NCBI GenBank assembly: GCA_015484945.1
Contig: WFUO01000057.1
Location: forward strand, 1-55,558
Reading direction: 5' to 3'
DNA length: 55,558 bases
From: Gammaproteobacteria bacterium
Lineage (GTDB): Bacteria > Pseudomonadota > Gammaproteobacteria > WFUO01
Part shown: piece after piece, positions 36,243-45,423 of the stretch
Layout of the letters: each line of letters begins with the position of its first letter
How positions within the stretch are numbered: position 1 is the first letter of the stretch
The notes under the pieces: generated by a model
Told to the model about the DNA's origin: nothing
Databases searched by the model: none
The model's input: the letters and a program-made list of their open reading frames with translations, nothing else
Translations under genes and position numbers: made by a program

Positions 36243-36261
36243 TGTGGTAAATACTACCACA
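36243..36261 (-). promoter_or_regulatory. Palindromic operator-like site upstream of lpxC
   Basis: The 19-base palindrome TGTGGTAGTATTTACCACA (minus strand; 7-bp arms, 5-base spacer) lies about 48 bases upstream of the lpxC ATG. Just downstream is a TATAAA-like -10, so the palindrome would cover the -35 position. No regulator is identified. Confidence 0.4.
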
Positions 36262-36365
36262 GCATTCATGGCATTCCTAGAGACGGGGTTCACGCGCCCG
36301 GGCGTATTTGGGGTGAACCCTGTCACATTGCGCTGCAAAACTGTCAAAAACAGTAAAAAATCATC

Positions 36366-36413
36366 GTTCCCGCCGCCGCCGGAACAAGGGGCCACCCACC
36401 CCGGAGGGGTGGG
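36366..36413 (-). terminator. Two stem-loops after ftsZ
   Basis: Reading leftwards from ftsZ: a GC-rich hairpin CCCACCCC/GGGGTGGG (36395-36413), then GTTCC/GGAAC (36366-36385), which is followed 5 bases later by six T on the minus strand. Together they are a plausible end of the dcw transcript before lpxC, possibly with leakage. Confidence 0.45.
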
Positions 36414-36444
36414 AGGGGTGGATGGGCCCTGTTACCCGCGGTTT

Positions 36445-37596
36445 TCAGTCGGCCTGGCGGCGCAGAAACGCCGGGATGTCCAGATAATCCATGTCAGGCT
36501 CGGTGGTATCGGTATAGTTGTCACCCGATACCCGGCGCTGGCGCATGACCGTGGGACGATCGAGATCGTCGTAGTCGATCTCGCCCGACTTGTTGCGCTG
36601 CACGATCTGGATCTGCGGTTCGTCGGCGATGCCGGCGCGTGCGGAACCGATACCGGTGGCGACCACGGTGACACGCAACTCGTCACCCATGTCCTCGTCG
36701 ATGACCGTGCCGATGACGATGGTGGCGTTGTCCGAGGCCAGCTCGCGCACGGCCTGACCGACGGTGCCGAATTCACCCATCGACAGGTTGGGCCCGGCGG
36801 TGACGTTGACGAGGATACCGCGCGCGCCTTCCAGATCCACGTCTTCGAGCAGCGGGCTGGCGATTGCGGTCTCGGCGGCCTGGCGTGCGCGATCCTCGCC
36901 GGCGGCGACGCCGGAGCCCATCATGGCCATGCCCATCTCCGACATCACCGTGCGGACGTCGGCGAAATCCACGTTGATCAGGCCCGGACGGGTGATCAGT
37001 TCGGTAATGCCCTGAACCGCGCCATAGAGTACATCGTTGGCGCTGCGGAAGGCGTCCAGCAGGCTGATCTGCTCGCCCAGCACGCTGATCAGTTTTTCGT
37101 TGGGAATGGTGATCAGTGAATCGACGTACTTGGTCAGGTCCTCGATACCCTCGTCGGCCACCTTGCAACGCTTGTTGCCCTCGAAATCGAACGGGCGTGT
37201 GACTACCGCCACGGTGAGTATGCCCATCTCCTTGGCGACCTGGGCCACGATCGGCGAAGCGCCGGTACCGGTACCACCCCCCATGCCCGCGGTGATGAAC
37301 ACCATGTTGGCGCCTTCGACCAGCTCCTGAATGCGGTCGCGGTCTTCGAGTGCGGCCTGCTTGCCGATCTCGGGATTGGCGCCGGCCCCCAGACCACGGG
37401 TGATGTTGGTACCTATCTGCAGGGTGGTCTTGGCCGAGGTGGCGTTGAGTGCCTGCGAATCGGTATTGATGCAGATGAAATCCACGCCTTCGATGCCGGC
37501 CTTGACCATGTGCTCGACGGCATTGCCACCGCCACCGCCGACACCGATGACCTTGATCACCGCGCTCTCGCTGTATGTATCCATGAGTTCAAACAT
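36445..37596 (-). CDS. ftsZ: Cell division GTPase FtsZ
   Basis: 383 aa tubulin homologue that forms the Z ring. The glycine-rich IGVGGGGGNAVEHM is at 17-30, the tubulin signature GGGTGTG at 106-112, and the T7 synergy loop NVDFADVRTVM. After a variable linker the C-terminal peptide (YLDIPAFLRRQAD) is intact; it is the docking site for FtsA, ZipA and ZapD. A strong GGAGGGG precedes the ATG, in keeping with high expression. It lies 46 bases downstream of ftsA. Confidence 0.98.
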   Translation of the reverse strand: MFELMDTYSESAVIKVIGVGGGGGNAVEHMVKAGIEGVDFICINTDSQALNATSAKTTLQIGTNITRGLGAGANPEIGKQAALEDRDRIQELVEGANMVFITAGMGGGTGTGASPIVAQVAKEMGILTVAVVTRPFDFEGNKRCKVADEGIEDLTKYVDSLITIPNEKLISVLGEQISLLDAFRSANDVLYGAVQGITELITRPGLINVDFADVRTVMSEMGMAMMGSGVAAGEDRARQAAETAIASPLLEDVDLEGARGILVNVTAGPNLSMGEFGTVGQAVRELASDNATIVIGTVIDEDMGDELRVTVVATGIGSARAGIADEPQIQIVQRNKSGEIDYDDLDRPTVMRQRRVSGDNYTDTTEPDMDYLDIPAFLRRQAD

Positions 37597-37642
37597 TGTG
37601 TTACCCCTCCGGTTGTCATGATTGACAGTTGATGAAACAAAT

Positions 37643-38878
37643 TCAGAAGTTGCCCTGGAACCAGCTCTTCATCCGTTGCCAGATGCCCTTCACCCCGCCC
37701 GCGGGCGAGATGTCGGCATAGCGCTGTTCCGCGTTCTGCTGCCCGTAGAGCAGCAGGCCCACGCCGGTGGCGTAGATCGGATTGCGTACCACGTCCGACA
37801 GGCCACTGACATACTGTGGATTGCCCAGCCGCACCGGCGCGTGGAATATCTCCTCCGCCAGTTCCACCAGACCTTCCATCTTCGAACTGCCGCCGGTCAG
37901 GACGATACCGGCGGCGATGATGTCCTCGAATCCGCTGCGCCGCAGTTCTGCCTGGATCAGCGTCATCAGCTCCTCGTAGCGGGGCTCGACGACCTCGGCC
38001 AGAGTCTGGCGCGCGAGCCGCCGCGGCGGCCGGTCGCCGACACTGGGAACCTCGATGGTCTCGTCGCTGCTGGCCAGCTGACGCAGCGCGCAGGCGTACT
38101 TGATCTTGATTTCTTCGGCGTACTGGGTGGGGGTGCGCAGCGCCACGGCGATGTCGTTGGTGACCTGATCACCGGCGATCGGGATCACCGCCGTGTGCCG
38201 GATGGATCCCTCGGTGAATACCGCGATATCGGTGGTCCCGCCGCCGATATCGACCAGACAGACGCCCAGCTCCTTTTCGTCCTCAGTCAGCACTGCGTAG
38301 CTCGAGGCCAGCTGCTCAAGGATGATGTCATCCACTTCGAGCCCGCAGCGGCGTACACACTTGACGATGTTCTGCGCCGCGCTGACCGCGCCGGTGATCA
38401 TATGCACTCGCGCCTCCATGCGCACCCCGGCCATGCCGACCGGCTCCTGGATGCCTTCCTGATTGTCGATGATGAATTCCTGCGGAATGATGTGCAGGAT
38501 CTTCTGATCCGCGGGGATGGCAACCGCGCGCGCGGCGTCGATCACGCGCTCGACATCGGCCTGGTTGACCTCCTTGTCGCGGATGGCGACGATGCCATGC
38601 GAATTGAGACTGCGGATATGGCTGCCCGCGATGCCGGCATAGGCCGAATTGATCTGGCACCCGGCCATCAGCTCGGCCTCCTCCACCGCGCGCTGAATGG
38701 ACGACACAGTGGATTCGATGTTGACCACCACGCCCTTCTTGAGCCCGCGTGACGGATGTGAACCGAAGCCGATGATCTCGATCCCGCCGTCCGCGCCGAC
38801 CTCGCCGACGATGGCGACGACCTTGGATGTACCTATATCGAGCCCGACGATCAGGTTACGTTCTGATTTCTTGGACAT
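37643..38878 (-). CDS. ftsA: Cell division protein FtsA
   Basis: 411 aa from the ATG at 38878 (MSKKSERNLIVGLDIGTSK). Actin-like ATPase that tethers FtsZ to the membrane and recruits later proteins. The actin phosphate loops are visible as GLDIGTSKVVA and VDIGGGTTDIAVF, with the adenosine motif VLTGGSSKMEG. The FtsA-specific SHI subdomain (about 85-165) is present. The C-terminal amphipathic membrane-targeting helix is GIWQRMKSWFQGNF. It starts 2 bases after the ftsQ stop. Confidence 0.97.
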   Translation of the reverse strand: MSKKSERNLIVGLDIGTSKVVAIVGEVGADGGIEIIGFGSHPSRGLKKGVVVNIESTVSSIQRAVEEAELMAGCQINSAYAGIAGSHIRSLNSHGIVAIRDKEVNQADVERVIDAARAVAIPADQKILHIIPQEFIIDNQEGIQEPVGMAGVRMEARVHMITGAVSAAQNIVKCVRRCGLEVDDIILEQLASSYAVLTEDEKELGVCLVDIGGGTTDIAVFTEGSIRHTAVIPIAGDQVTNDIAVALRTPTQYAEEIKIKYACALRQLASSDETIEVPSVGDRPPRRLARQTLAEVVEPRYEELMTLIQAELRRSGFEDIIAAGIVLTGGSSKMEGLVELAEEIFHAPVRLGNPQYVSGLSDVVRNPIYATGVGLLLYGQQNAEQRYADISPAGGVKGIWQRMKSWFQGNF

Positions 38879-38880
38879 CG

Positions 38881-39714
38881 TTAACCAACTCCCCCTGCAA
38901 CGGATCTTTTCTGATGCATCTGTTTGTCGTTGTGTTTGTCGCCGCTGTCCTCGCGGTTGCGCCAGCGTACGGCCAGGCCGTTGGTATAGCGCAGATCCAC
39001 CTGCTCCATGACCCCCATGCGGCGCGCGACGATGACCGGGTAGGCGTTGATGAAGCGCGCCAGGCGCCGGATCACGTGACGCCGCCCAAGCCGCAGACGC
39101 AGGCCGTCGTCGAGGCGGATGCGCCAGGCGCGGCGCGCATCCACGTCGATCCGCACCACCTTGCGCCCCAGCACCGCGAGCATGGCGTTCATGCGCGCAT
39201 GACGCCGCCCGATGAGCGCCTCGCTGCCATCCGGCCCGCTGAAGCGCGGCAAGCCATGCAGCGGCTTGCGCGCGATGGCGCGAAACACCTCGCCACGACG
39301 GTTGATGAAGCCGTCCCTGCCCCAGTGCGCCACCGGAACCTGCTCGGTGACCCGGATCTCGACGGTATCCGGCCACACGCGTCGCACACGCGCGCGATCG
39401 ACCCACGGCAATGCCTCAAGCCCGTGACGGATGGCGTCGATGTCCAGGGTGAAGAAACCGCCATCGATGCGCTCGGCCACCACCCGTTCGAGCGTGGCGG
39501 TCTCGATCTGGCGGAAACTGCCCTCGAAACGCACCGAGCGGATTGGCAACGTGGCCGGATCGAACAGCCACACCAGCAGCACCGCCAGCCCGCCGGCCAG
39601 CAGCAGGCCCAGTACCATCGTGGCCGACGGGCGCGGCAGGCGCCAGCGAGCGGGCTTGCGCGCCTGCCTGCGCACTGCCTGCCGGGTGGCGCCCTTGTGT
39701 TGTTTTGCGCCCAT
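38881..39714 (-). CDS. ftsQ: Cell division protein FtsQ
   Basis: 277 aa from the ATG at 39714 (MGAKQHKGATRQ), which overlaps the ddl stop by one base (TGATG). Bitopic protein: a strongly basic cytoplasmic N-terminus, one transmembrane helix (about 33-52), then the POTRA domain (LPIRSVRFEGSFRQIETATL to VWPDTVEIRVTEQVP) and the FtsQ beta domain. It links FtsB and FtsL to the early divisome. An unusually Arg-rich protein. Confidence 0.94.
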   Translation of the reverse strand: MGAKQHKGATRQAVRRQARKPARWRLPRPSATMVLGLLLAGGLAVLLVWLFDPATLPIRSVRFEGSFRQIETATLERVVAERIDGGFFTLDIDAIRHGLEALPWVDRARVRRVWPDTVEIRVTEQVPVAHWGRDGFINRRGEVFRAIARKPLHGLPRFSGPDGSEALIGRRHARMNAMLAVLGRKVVRIDVDARRAWRIRLDDGLRLRLGRRHVIRRLARFINAYPVIVARRMGVMEQVDLRYTNGLAVRWRNREDSGDKHNDKQMHQKRSVAGGVG

Positions 39715-40652
39715 CAGTCGCGCGCCTCCAGGGTGGTGGCAAGAATGCGCCACACCAGTTCGTCGAACGGGATACCCGCCGCGTTTGCGGCCATGGGTAC
39801 GAGGCTGTGATCGGTCATGCCCGGCACGGTATTGGCTTCGATCAGCCAGTTGCGTCCCGTTGCATCGCGCATCAGATCCACGCGCCCCCAGCCACTGCCG
39901 CCCAGTGCCGCAAAGGCGTTCAGCGCCAGGGCGGCCATGGTTTCCTCGTCTGCCCTGTCGAGCCCGCAGGGGCACAGATATTCGGTGGTATCCGCCTCGT
40001 ACTTGGCGGCATAGTCATAGAACAAGTTGGGCGTGCGCAGACGGATGGCTGGCAGGGCCGCACCGTCGAGTATCGACACAGTGTATTCCTCGCCCTCGAT
40101 CCACTGCTCGGCGATGACACTGTGATCGTGACCCAGCGCCAGCTCGATGGCATCCGGCAGCTGCGTGGCCGATTCGACCTTGCTCATGCCAATGCTGGAA
40201 CCCTCGCGCGCCGGCTTGATCATCAGCGGCAGGCCCAGTGCGTCGATCAATGCGCCATGATCGGTGCCTCTGTCAACCACGCGCCAGGCGGGTGTCGGCA
40301 GGCCGGCGGCTTGCCAGACCTGCTTGCTGCGCAGCTTGTCCATCGCCAGCGCCGAACCGAGCACGCCGCTGCCGGTATAGGGCAGGCCCAGAGTCTCGAG
40401 CAGGCCCTGGATCACGCCGTCCTCGCCACCGCGCCCGTGCAGGACAATGAATGCCCGGTCGCATCCATCTCGCAACGCATCGATGACATTGGTGCGCGCC
40501 GGGTCGATGCGTACATACGCCACACCACGCCGGCCGAGAGCGGCGCATACCGCCTCACCACTGCGCAGCGAGATCTCACGTTCGGCGGCATCACCACCGA
40601 GCAGCACCGCGACCTGGCCGAAATCCCGCGCCTGCGCACTGACCGCGTTCAT
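39714..40652 (-). CDS. ddlB: D-alanine--D-alanine ligase
   Basis: 312 aa ATP-grasp enzyme that makes D-Ala-D-Ala for MurF. Visible features are the N-terminal VAVLLGGDAAEREISLRSG, HGRGGEDGVIQGLLE, the YTGSGVLGSALAMDK region, and the metal-binding WGRVDLMRDATGRNWLIE. Its position in the dcw cluster between murB and ftsQ is that of DdlB. The ATG overlaps the murB stop (ATGA). Confidence 0.96.
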   Translation of the reverse strand: MNAVSAQARDFGQVAVLLGGDAAEREISLRSGEAVCAALGRRGVAYVRIDPARTNVIDALRDGCDRAFIVLHGRGGEDGVIQGLLETLGLPYTGSGVLGSALAMDKLRSKQVWQAAGLPTPAWRVVDRGTDHGALIDALGLPLMIKPAREGSSIGMSKVESATQLPDAIELALGHDHSVIAEQWIEGEEYTVSILDGAALPAIRLRTPNLFYDYAAKYEADTTEYLCPCGLDRADEETMAALALNAFAALGGSGWGRVDLMRDATGRNWLIEANTVPGMTDHSLVPMAANAAGIPFDELVWRILATTLEARD

Positions 40653-41563
40653 GCCCCACCTCCCGCCGGTTCGCCGACGATGCGCACCTCGGTCTCCAGT
40701 ATCACACCGGTGCGCTCGCGCACACGCTCACGAACACGCTCGATCAGCGTTTCGATATCGGTGGCCGTAGCGTGGCCGGTATTGACGATGAAATTGGCGT
40801 GCTTTTCGGAGACGCAGGCGCCGCCGATGCACAGGCCCTTGAGACCACATGACTCGATCAGCCGCGCGGCGTGGTCACCGGGCGGGTTCTTGAACACCGA
40901 GCCACAACTGAACACCCCAATCGGCTGGCTGGCGTTGCGTTTCTCGAGCAGTTCGCGTACCCGCGTCTGGCCGACGCGATCGGGATCTTCGGGCAGACGG
41001 AAACGCGCGGCGACGAAACCTTCGCCAGCCGGACCACGCACATGACGGTAGCCGATCTCGAATTCTTCACGCGTACGCAGATGGATGTCTCCGCGCCGGT
41101 CGATGGTCTCGGCGGCAACCACATGGGTCCAGGTTTCGCCACCGAAAGCGCCGGCGTTCATCGCCAGCGCCCCGCCCATGTCACCGGGAATGCCGGCCAG
41201 GAACTCGAGCCCCGCCAGGTGCTCGCGGTAGCAGTAACGCGCGATCCTGGCGCAACTTACCCCGGCCTCGACCCGCAGCAGGCCATCATCGAGCCTCGCC
41301 ATGCCGGTGAGCGCGCCGTGGGTGGCTATGACGGTGCCGTGGAAGCCGCCGTCGCGCACCAGCAGATTGCTGCCCAGACCCAGCCACAGCAGTGGCTCGT
41401 CCTGTGGCAGGCGGCGCAGCAACGCCGCCAGGTCGTCGATATCGGCAGGAACGTAGTAACGGTCGGCCGTACCGCCGGCGCGCCACGAAACGTGCTTCGA
41501 CATCGGTTCGTCGAAACGCATTTCGCCGCGCAGGCCATGGTACGGATCATTCATCGTCATCAT
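40649..41563 (-). CDS. murB: UDP-N-acetylenolpyruvoylglucosamine reductase MurB
   Basis: 304 aa from the first of three closely spaced ATGs (41563, 41560, 41554). FAD enzyme reducing UDP-GlcNAc-enolpyruvate to UDP-MurNAc. FAD-binding motifs are LWLGLGSNLLVRDGG and GIPGDMGGALAMNAGAFG. The catalytic serine lies in SCGSVFKNPPGDHAA, and the C-terminal Glu region is KHANFIVNTGHATATD. The upstream gap to murC is filled by a small ORF whose stop overlaps the murB start, so murB translation is probably coupled to it. Confidence 0.96.
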   Translation of the reverse strand: MMTMNDPYHGLRGEMRFDEPMSKHVSWRAGGTADRYYVPADIDDLAALLRRLPQDEPLLWLGLGSNLLVRDGGFHGTVIATHGALTGMARLDDGLLRVEAGVSCARIARYCYREHLAGLEFLAGIPGDMGGALAMNAGAFGGETWTHVVAAETIDRRGDIHLRTREEFEIGYRHVRGPAGEGFVAARFRLPEDPDRVGQTRVRELLEKRNASQPIGVFSCGSVFKNPPGDHAARLIESCGLKGLCIGGACVSEKHANFIVNTGHATATDIETLIERVRERVRERTGVILETEVRIVGEPAGGGA

Positions 41564-41718
41564 CGTTCCTGTCTGCCTCGCTGCCGGATACGACGAACAC
41601 GCATGGTGCGCATGACGTGCCGCTGCATGACGCCGAGCCGGTAACGCTCGGCAAACAGCCTGCTGCACAATGACTCGCCGCATCCCTGATGCAATCCCCT
41701 GAACATGCCATGTTTCAT
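41560..41718 (-). CDS. Small Arg-rich ORF between murC and murB (hypothetical)
   Basis: 52 codons. The ATG at 41718 overlaps the murC stop in an ATGA junction, and the TGA at 41560-41562 overlaps the murB ATG(s). A perfect GAGGAGG lies 6 bases upstream of its ATG, inside the murC end, where it could serve no other gene. The product (starting [15 protein letters not shown]) has 13 Arg, two Cys (13 and 18) and a strongly basic C-terminal half; it has no transmembrane helix or recognised domain. Either it is a real coupled small protein, or its translation mainly feeds ribosomes to murB. Function unknown. Confidence 0.65.
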   Translation of the reverse strand: MKHGMFRGLHQGCGESLCSRLFAERYRLGVMQRHVMRTMRVRRIRQRGRQER

Positions 41719-43160
41719 GCTGCACCTCCTCTGCTGGCGGACAGGCGTTGCGCCAGCCCGGCGGCCACGGCGCCGATGCTGCCGGCGCCGAGCGTGAGCA
41801 GCACGTCACCGTCGCGCAGCTGGGCCTGGAGGATGACCGGCAATTCGTCGAGATCCTCGACGAACACCGGATCCACCTGGCCCCGCCCACGGATCGATCG
41901 TGCCAACGCGCGCCCGTCGGCACCGGCGATGGGCGCCTCACCGGCCGCATACACCTCGGTCAGGACCAGTACATCGACGGTGGACAGCACGGCAACGAAA
42001 TCCTCGAACAGGTCACGTGTACGCGTGTACCGATGCGGCTGGAACACCACCACCAGACGGCGATCGGGCCAGGCGGCGCGCGCTGCGTCAAGCGTGGCGC
42101 GCACCTCGTGCGGGTGATGACCATAGTCGTCAACCAGCAACACCCTGCCATGCGCGGTGATCACATCGCCGTGTATCTGGAAACGCCGGCCGATGCCCTC
42201 GAAGTTCTCCAGGCCGGACTGGATACGCTCGTCCGGCACACCCAGCTCATGTGCCACCGCGATCGCTGCCAGTGCGTTGAGCACGTTGTGCCGGCCGGGC
42301 ATGTTGAGTGTCACCGGCAACGGTTGCGAACGCCCTGGCAGGCACATCTCGAAACGGGTCACACTGCCTGCCTGAGACACGCCGGAAGCCGAGACATCGG
42401 CCTCGTTGTCGATCCCGTAGGTGAGTACCGGGCGCGTGATCTCGGGCAGAATGGAACGCACGTTGGCATCGTCCACGCACAGGATGGCCAGGCCGTAGAA
42501 CGGCAGGTGGTGCAGAAATTCGACGAAGGTGTTGCGCAGGGTCTCGAAATCGCCGTGATAGGTCTCGAGATGATCGGCATCGATGTTGGTCACCACCGCC
42601 ATCATCGGCTGCAGGTACAGGAACGAGGCATCGCTCTCATCGGCCTCGGCCACCAGGTAGTCGCTCTCGCCCAGGCGTGCGTTGGCGCCGGCACTGTTGA
42701 GCCGGCCGCCAATGACGAAGGTCGGATCCAGTCCACCCTCGGCCAGCAGGCTGGCAATCAGGCTGGTGGTCGTGGTCTTGCCATGGGTGCCGGCCACGGC
42801 GATGCCGAAACGAAAACGCATCAGCTCGGCCAGCATCTCTGCACGCGGCACCACCGGTATGCGATGCTGGCGCGCGGCCACGACCTCTGGATTGTCTTCC
42901 TTCACTGCCGTGGAAGTGACGACCACATCCACACCCGCGATGTGACCGGGCGCATGGCCACGGCGGATCTGCGCGCCGAGAGACGCCAGGCGCCGGGTCG
43001 CGGCATTGTCGGCGATGTCGGAGCCCGAGACCCGGTAACCGAGATTGAGCAGCACCTCGGCGATGCCGCTCATGCCCGCACCGCCGATGCCGACGAAATG
43101 GATCGCGCGCACGCGTCCCATACCGCCGGCCTGCCATTGCCTGATTGGCATGTCACTCAT
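41715..43160 (-). CDS. murC: UDP-N-acetylmuramate--L-alanine ligase MurC
   Basis: 481 aa. It adds L-Ala to UDP-MurNAc, the first peptide-stem step. The N-terminal Rossmann motif is [16 protein letters not shown], the ATP P-loop [10 protein letters not shown] lies at 123-132, and the central domain has EADESDASF and the Mur-ligase [11 protein letters not shown] 14-residue N-terminal extension precedes the core. Its start overlaps the murG stop (ATGA) and its stop overlaps the small ORF start. Confidence 0.97.
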   Translation of the reverse strand: MSDMPIRQWQAGGMGRVRAIHFVGIGGAGMSGIAEVLLNLGYRVSGSDIADNAATRRLASLGAQIRRGHAPGHIAGVDVVVTSTAVKEDNPEVVAARQHRIPVVPRAEMLAELMRFRFGIAVAGTHGKTTTTSLIASLLAEGGLDPTFVIGGRLNSAGANARLGESDYLVAEADESDASFLYLQPMMAVVTNIDADHLETYHGDFETLRNTFVEFLHHLPFYGLAILCVDDANVRSILPEITRPVLTYGIDNEADVSASGVSQAGSVTRFEMCLPGRSQPLPVTLNMPGRHNVLNALAAIAVAHELGVPDERIQSGLENFEGIGRRFQIHGDVITAHGRVLLVDDYGHHPHEVRATLDAARAAWPDRRLVVVFQPHRYTRTRDLFEDFVAVLSTVDVLVLTEVYAAGEAPIAGADGRALARSIRGRGQVDPVFVEDLDELPVILQAQLRDGDVLLTLGAGSIGAVAAGLAQRLSASRGGAA

Positions 43161-44230
43161 CGCATCCCCTCCAGGCAGGCATCGGCGACCCGTTCGGCGG
43201 CATCGGTTCGCGCCAGCGCACGCGCGGCCATGGCCATGTCCAGCAGACGGCGGCGGTCACGATGTTGGTCAAGCAGCGCGGCCAGCGCAGGTGCGTCCAT
43301 GCGCGCCTGTGGCAACAACTGCGCGGCGCCCGCATCGACGAGAAAACGCGCGTTGGCGGTTTGATGATCGTCCACCGCATGCGGATAGGGCACCAGGATC
43401 GCGGCGCATCCAGCCGCGGCCAGTTCCGATACCGTCAATGCGCCGGCCCGGCACAATACCAGATCGGCCCAGGCATAGGCCGCGGCCATGTCTTCGATGA
43501 ACGGGGTCACGTCGGCGCTTACGCCGGCATCGGCATAGGCCGCGCGCGTAACATCGACATGCCGTTCGCCACACTGGTGACGCACCTGCGGGCGAATCTC
43601 CGGTGCCAGTAATGCCAACGCCTCCGGCACACAGCGATTGAGCGCCAGCGCGCCCAGACTCCCACCGATGACGAGCAAGCGTATCGACCCTTCACGATCC
43701 GCCATGCGCTGTTGCGGCGGCGGCAAGGCGGCAATGTCCTCGCGCACCGGGTTGCCGACCACGCTGGCTCGCGCGAGACTACCCGGGAAGGCCGCCATCA
43801 CGCAGCGGGTCAGGCGCGCGAGCACGCGGTTGGTCAGCCCCGGCACGGCATTCTGTTCGTGTATGCACAGGCGCCTGCCGCTCAGACGCGCCACCAGTCC
43901 GCCAGGCCCGGCGACGAAGCCGCCCATGCCCAGCACCGAGCGCGGCCGGCGGCGGCGCATGATGCCCAGCGCCTGCCAGGCCGCGTGCACGAGCATGAAC
44001 GGAGCGCGCAGGCGGCGCCACAGTCCCTTGCCGCGCAAGCCGCCTACGTCGATCCAGTCGATGGTGATACCGGCCTCGGGCACCACCCGCGCCTCGAGAC
44101 CCGCGCGGGTTCCCATCCATACCACCGGCACGCCACGCCGTTGCAGCTCACGCGCCACCGCCAGCGCCGGAAACACATGCCCGCCGGTGCCACCGGCCAT
44201 GATCAGAACCGGGTGCGTACCGGCGTTCAT
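43157..44230 (-). CDS. murG: UDP-GlcNAc:lipid I N-acetylglucosaminyltransferase MurG
   Basis: 357 aa GT28 enzyme from the ATG at 44230, overlapping the ftsW stop (ATGA). It converts lipid I to lipid II on the cytoplasmic face. G-loops are [16 protein letters not shown] at the N-terminus and [16 protein letters not shown] in the middle; [14 protein letters not shown] and the C-terminal nucleotide-sugar site [15 protein letters not shown] follow, then [14 protein letters not shown]. Confidence 0.97.
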   Translation of the reverse strand: MNAGTHPVLIMAGGTGGHVFPALAVARELQRRGVPVVWMGTRAGLEARVVPEAGITIDWIDVGGLRGKGLWRRLRAPFMLVHAAWQALGIMRRRRPRSVLGMGGFVAGPGGLVARLSGRRLCIHEQNAVPGLTNRVLARLTRCVMAAFPGSLARASVVGNPVREDIAALPPPQQRMADREGSIRLLVIGGSLGALALNRCVPEALALLAPEIRPQVRHQCGERHVDVTRAAYADAGVSADVTPFIEDMAAAYAWADLVLCRAGALTVSELAAAGCAAILVPYPHAVDDHQTANARFLVDAGAAQLLPQARMDAPALAALLDQHRDRRRLLDMAMAARALARTDAAERVADACLEGMR

Positions 44231-45423
44231 GCGCGCGTCCTCCGTTTGCGTGCCATACCGGTCTCGTCGGGCCGGATCAGACCGATACGCAGCAGCAGCC
44301 CGATCAACACCAGGCTCATGACCATGCTGCTGCCACCATAGCTCATCAAGGGCAGTGTGAGCCCCTTGGTCGGCAGCACACCCATGTTGACCCCCATATT
44401 GATGAAGGCCTGCAAGCCGAACCACAAGCCGATCCCGTACGCCAGCCAGGCGGCGAAGAACTGCCCGGCGCGCTCGGCGCGCGCGCCGATGACGAAGGCG
44501 CGAAGGATGACGATCGCAAACAGCAGGATTACCGTCAGGGTGCCGACCACGCCCAGTTCCTCGGCCAGCACGGCAAACAGAAAATCGGTATGCGCCTCGG
44601 GCAGGTAGAACAGCTTCTGGATGCTGCCGCCAATGCCGACACCGAACCACTCGCCCTGGCCGAAGGCAATCAGCGACTGGGTGAGCTGGAAACCGCTGTT
44701 GAACGGATCGGCCCACGGATCCATGAACGAGACCACTCGCGCCCAGCGGTAAGGCGAGAAATAGGCCAGGCTGTAGAGCGTGGCAGCGGCCAGCAACAAC
44801 AAGACGAAAAACTGCCAGAAGCGTACCCCGGCCAGGTACATCATACCCAGCGCGGCGCCGATCAGTACCACGGCGGCGCCAAAGTCGGGTTCCAGCAACA
44901 TCAGCAAACAGGCCAGCACCAGTACCAGGATAGGCTTGAGAAAACCCCAGGCCCGGCTGCGCACTTCGTCGTTGCGCCGCACGAGATAACCTGCCAGGTA
45001 GATCAGCACGAACAGCTTGGCCAGTTCGGAGACCTGGAAATTGAACACGCCCAGCGACAACCAGCGTGTACTGCCGTTGACGGTGCGACCCACGCCCGGC
45101 ACCAGCACCAGCACCAGCAGCCCCAGGCCGATCAGCAACAGCACCGGACCGGCCTTCTCGAGAAGATCGAGACGAAGGTACAGCATTGGCCAGGCCAGGC
45201 TCACACCCAGGCCGATGTAGATCAGCTGGCGATACAGATAATGAAACGCCTCGCCGCTCTGTCGGTCGGCCAGGGCCACCGAGGCCGAAGCCACCATCAC
45301 CACACCGATGCTGAGCAGCGCGATAACGGCCAGCAACAGCGGTCTGTCGATGGCGTCCATCAGCGTTCGGCGCCGAGCACGCTGACGCGTCACGCCGACC
45401 TGCAATGTGTTTGCCGCGCTCAT
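44227..45423 (-). CDS. ftsW: Septal peptidoglycan glycosyltransferase FtsW
   Basis: 398 aa SEDS protein with about ten transmembrane helices, from the ATG at 45423 overlapping the murD stop (ATGA). It polymerises lipid II at the septum together with FtsI. SEDS signatures include FQVSELAKLFVLIYLAGY, LLEPDFGAAVVL, the loop PEAHTDFLFAVLAEELG and the C-terminal GVLPTKGLTLPLMSYGGSS. A basic cytoplasmic N-terminus of about 24 residues and an Arg/Lys-rich C-terminus flank the core. Confidence 0.97.
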   Translation of the reverse strand: MSAANTLQVGVTRQRARRRTLMDAIDRPLLLAVIALLSIGVVMVASASVALADRQSGEAFHYLYRQLIYIGLGVSLAWPMLYLRLDLLEKAGPVLLLIGLGLLVLVLVPGVGRTVNGSTRWLSLGVFNFQVSELAKLFVLIYLAGYLVRRNDEVRSRAWGFLKPILVLVLACLLMLLEPDFGAAVVLIGAALGMMYLAGVRFWQFFVLLLLAAATLYSLAYFSPYRWARVVSFMDPWADPFNSGFQLTQSLIAFGQGEWFGVGIGGSIQKLFYLPEAHTDFLFAVLAEELGVVGTLTVILLFAIVILRAFVIGARAERAGQFFAAWLAYGIGLWFGLQAFINMGVNMGVLPTKGLTLPLMSYGGSSMVMSLVLIGLLLRIGLIRPDETGMARKRRTRA

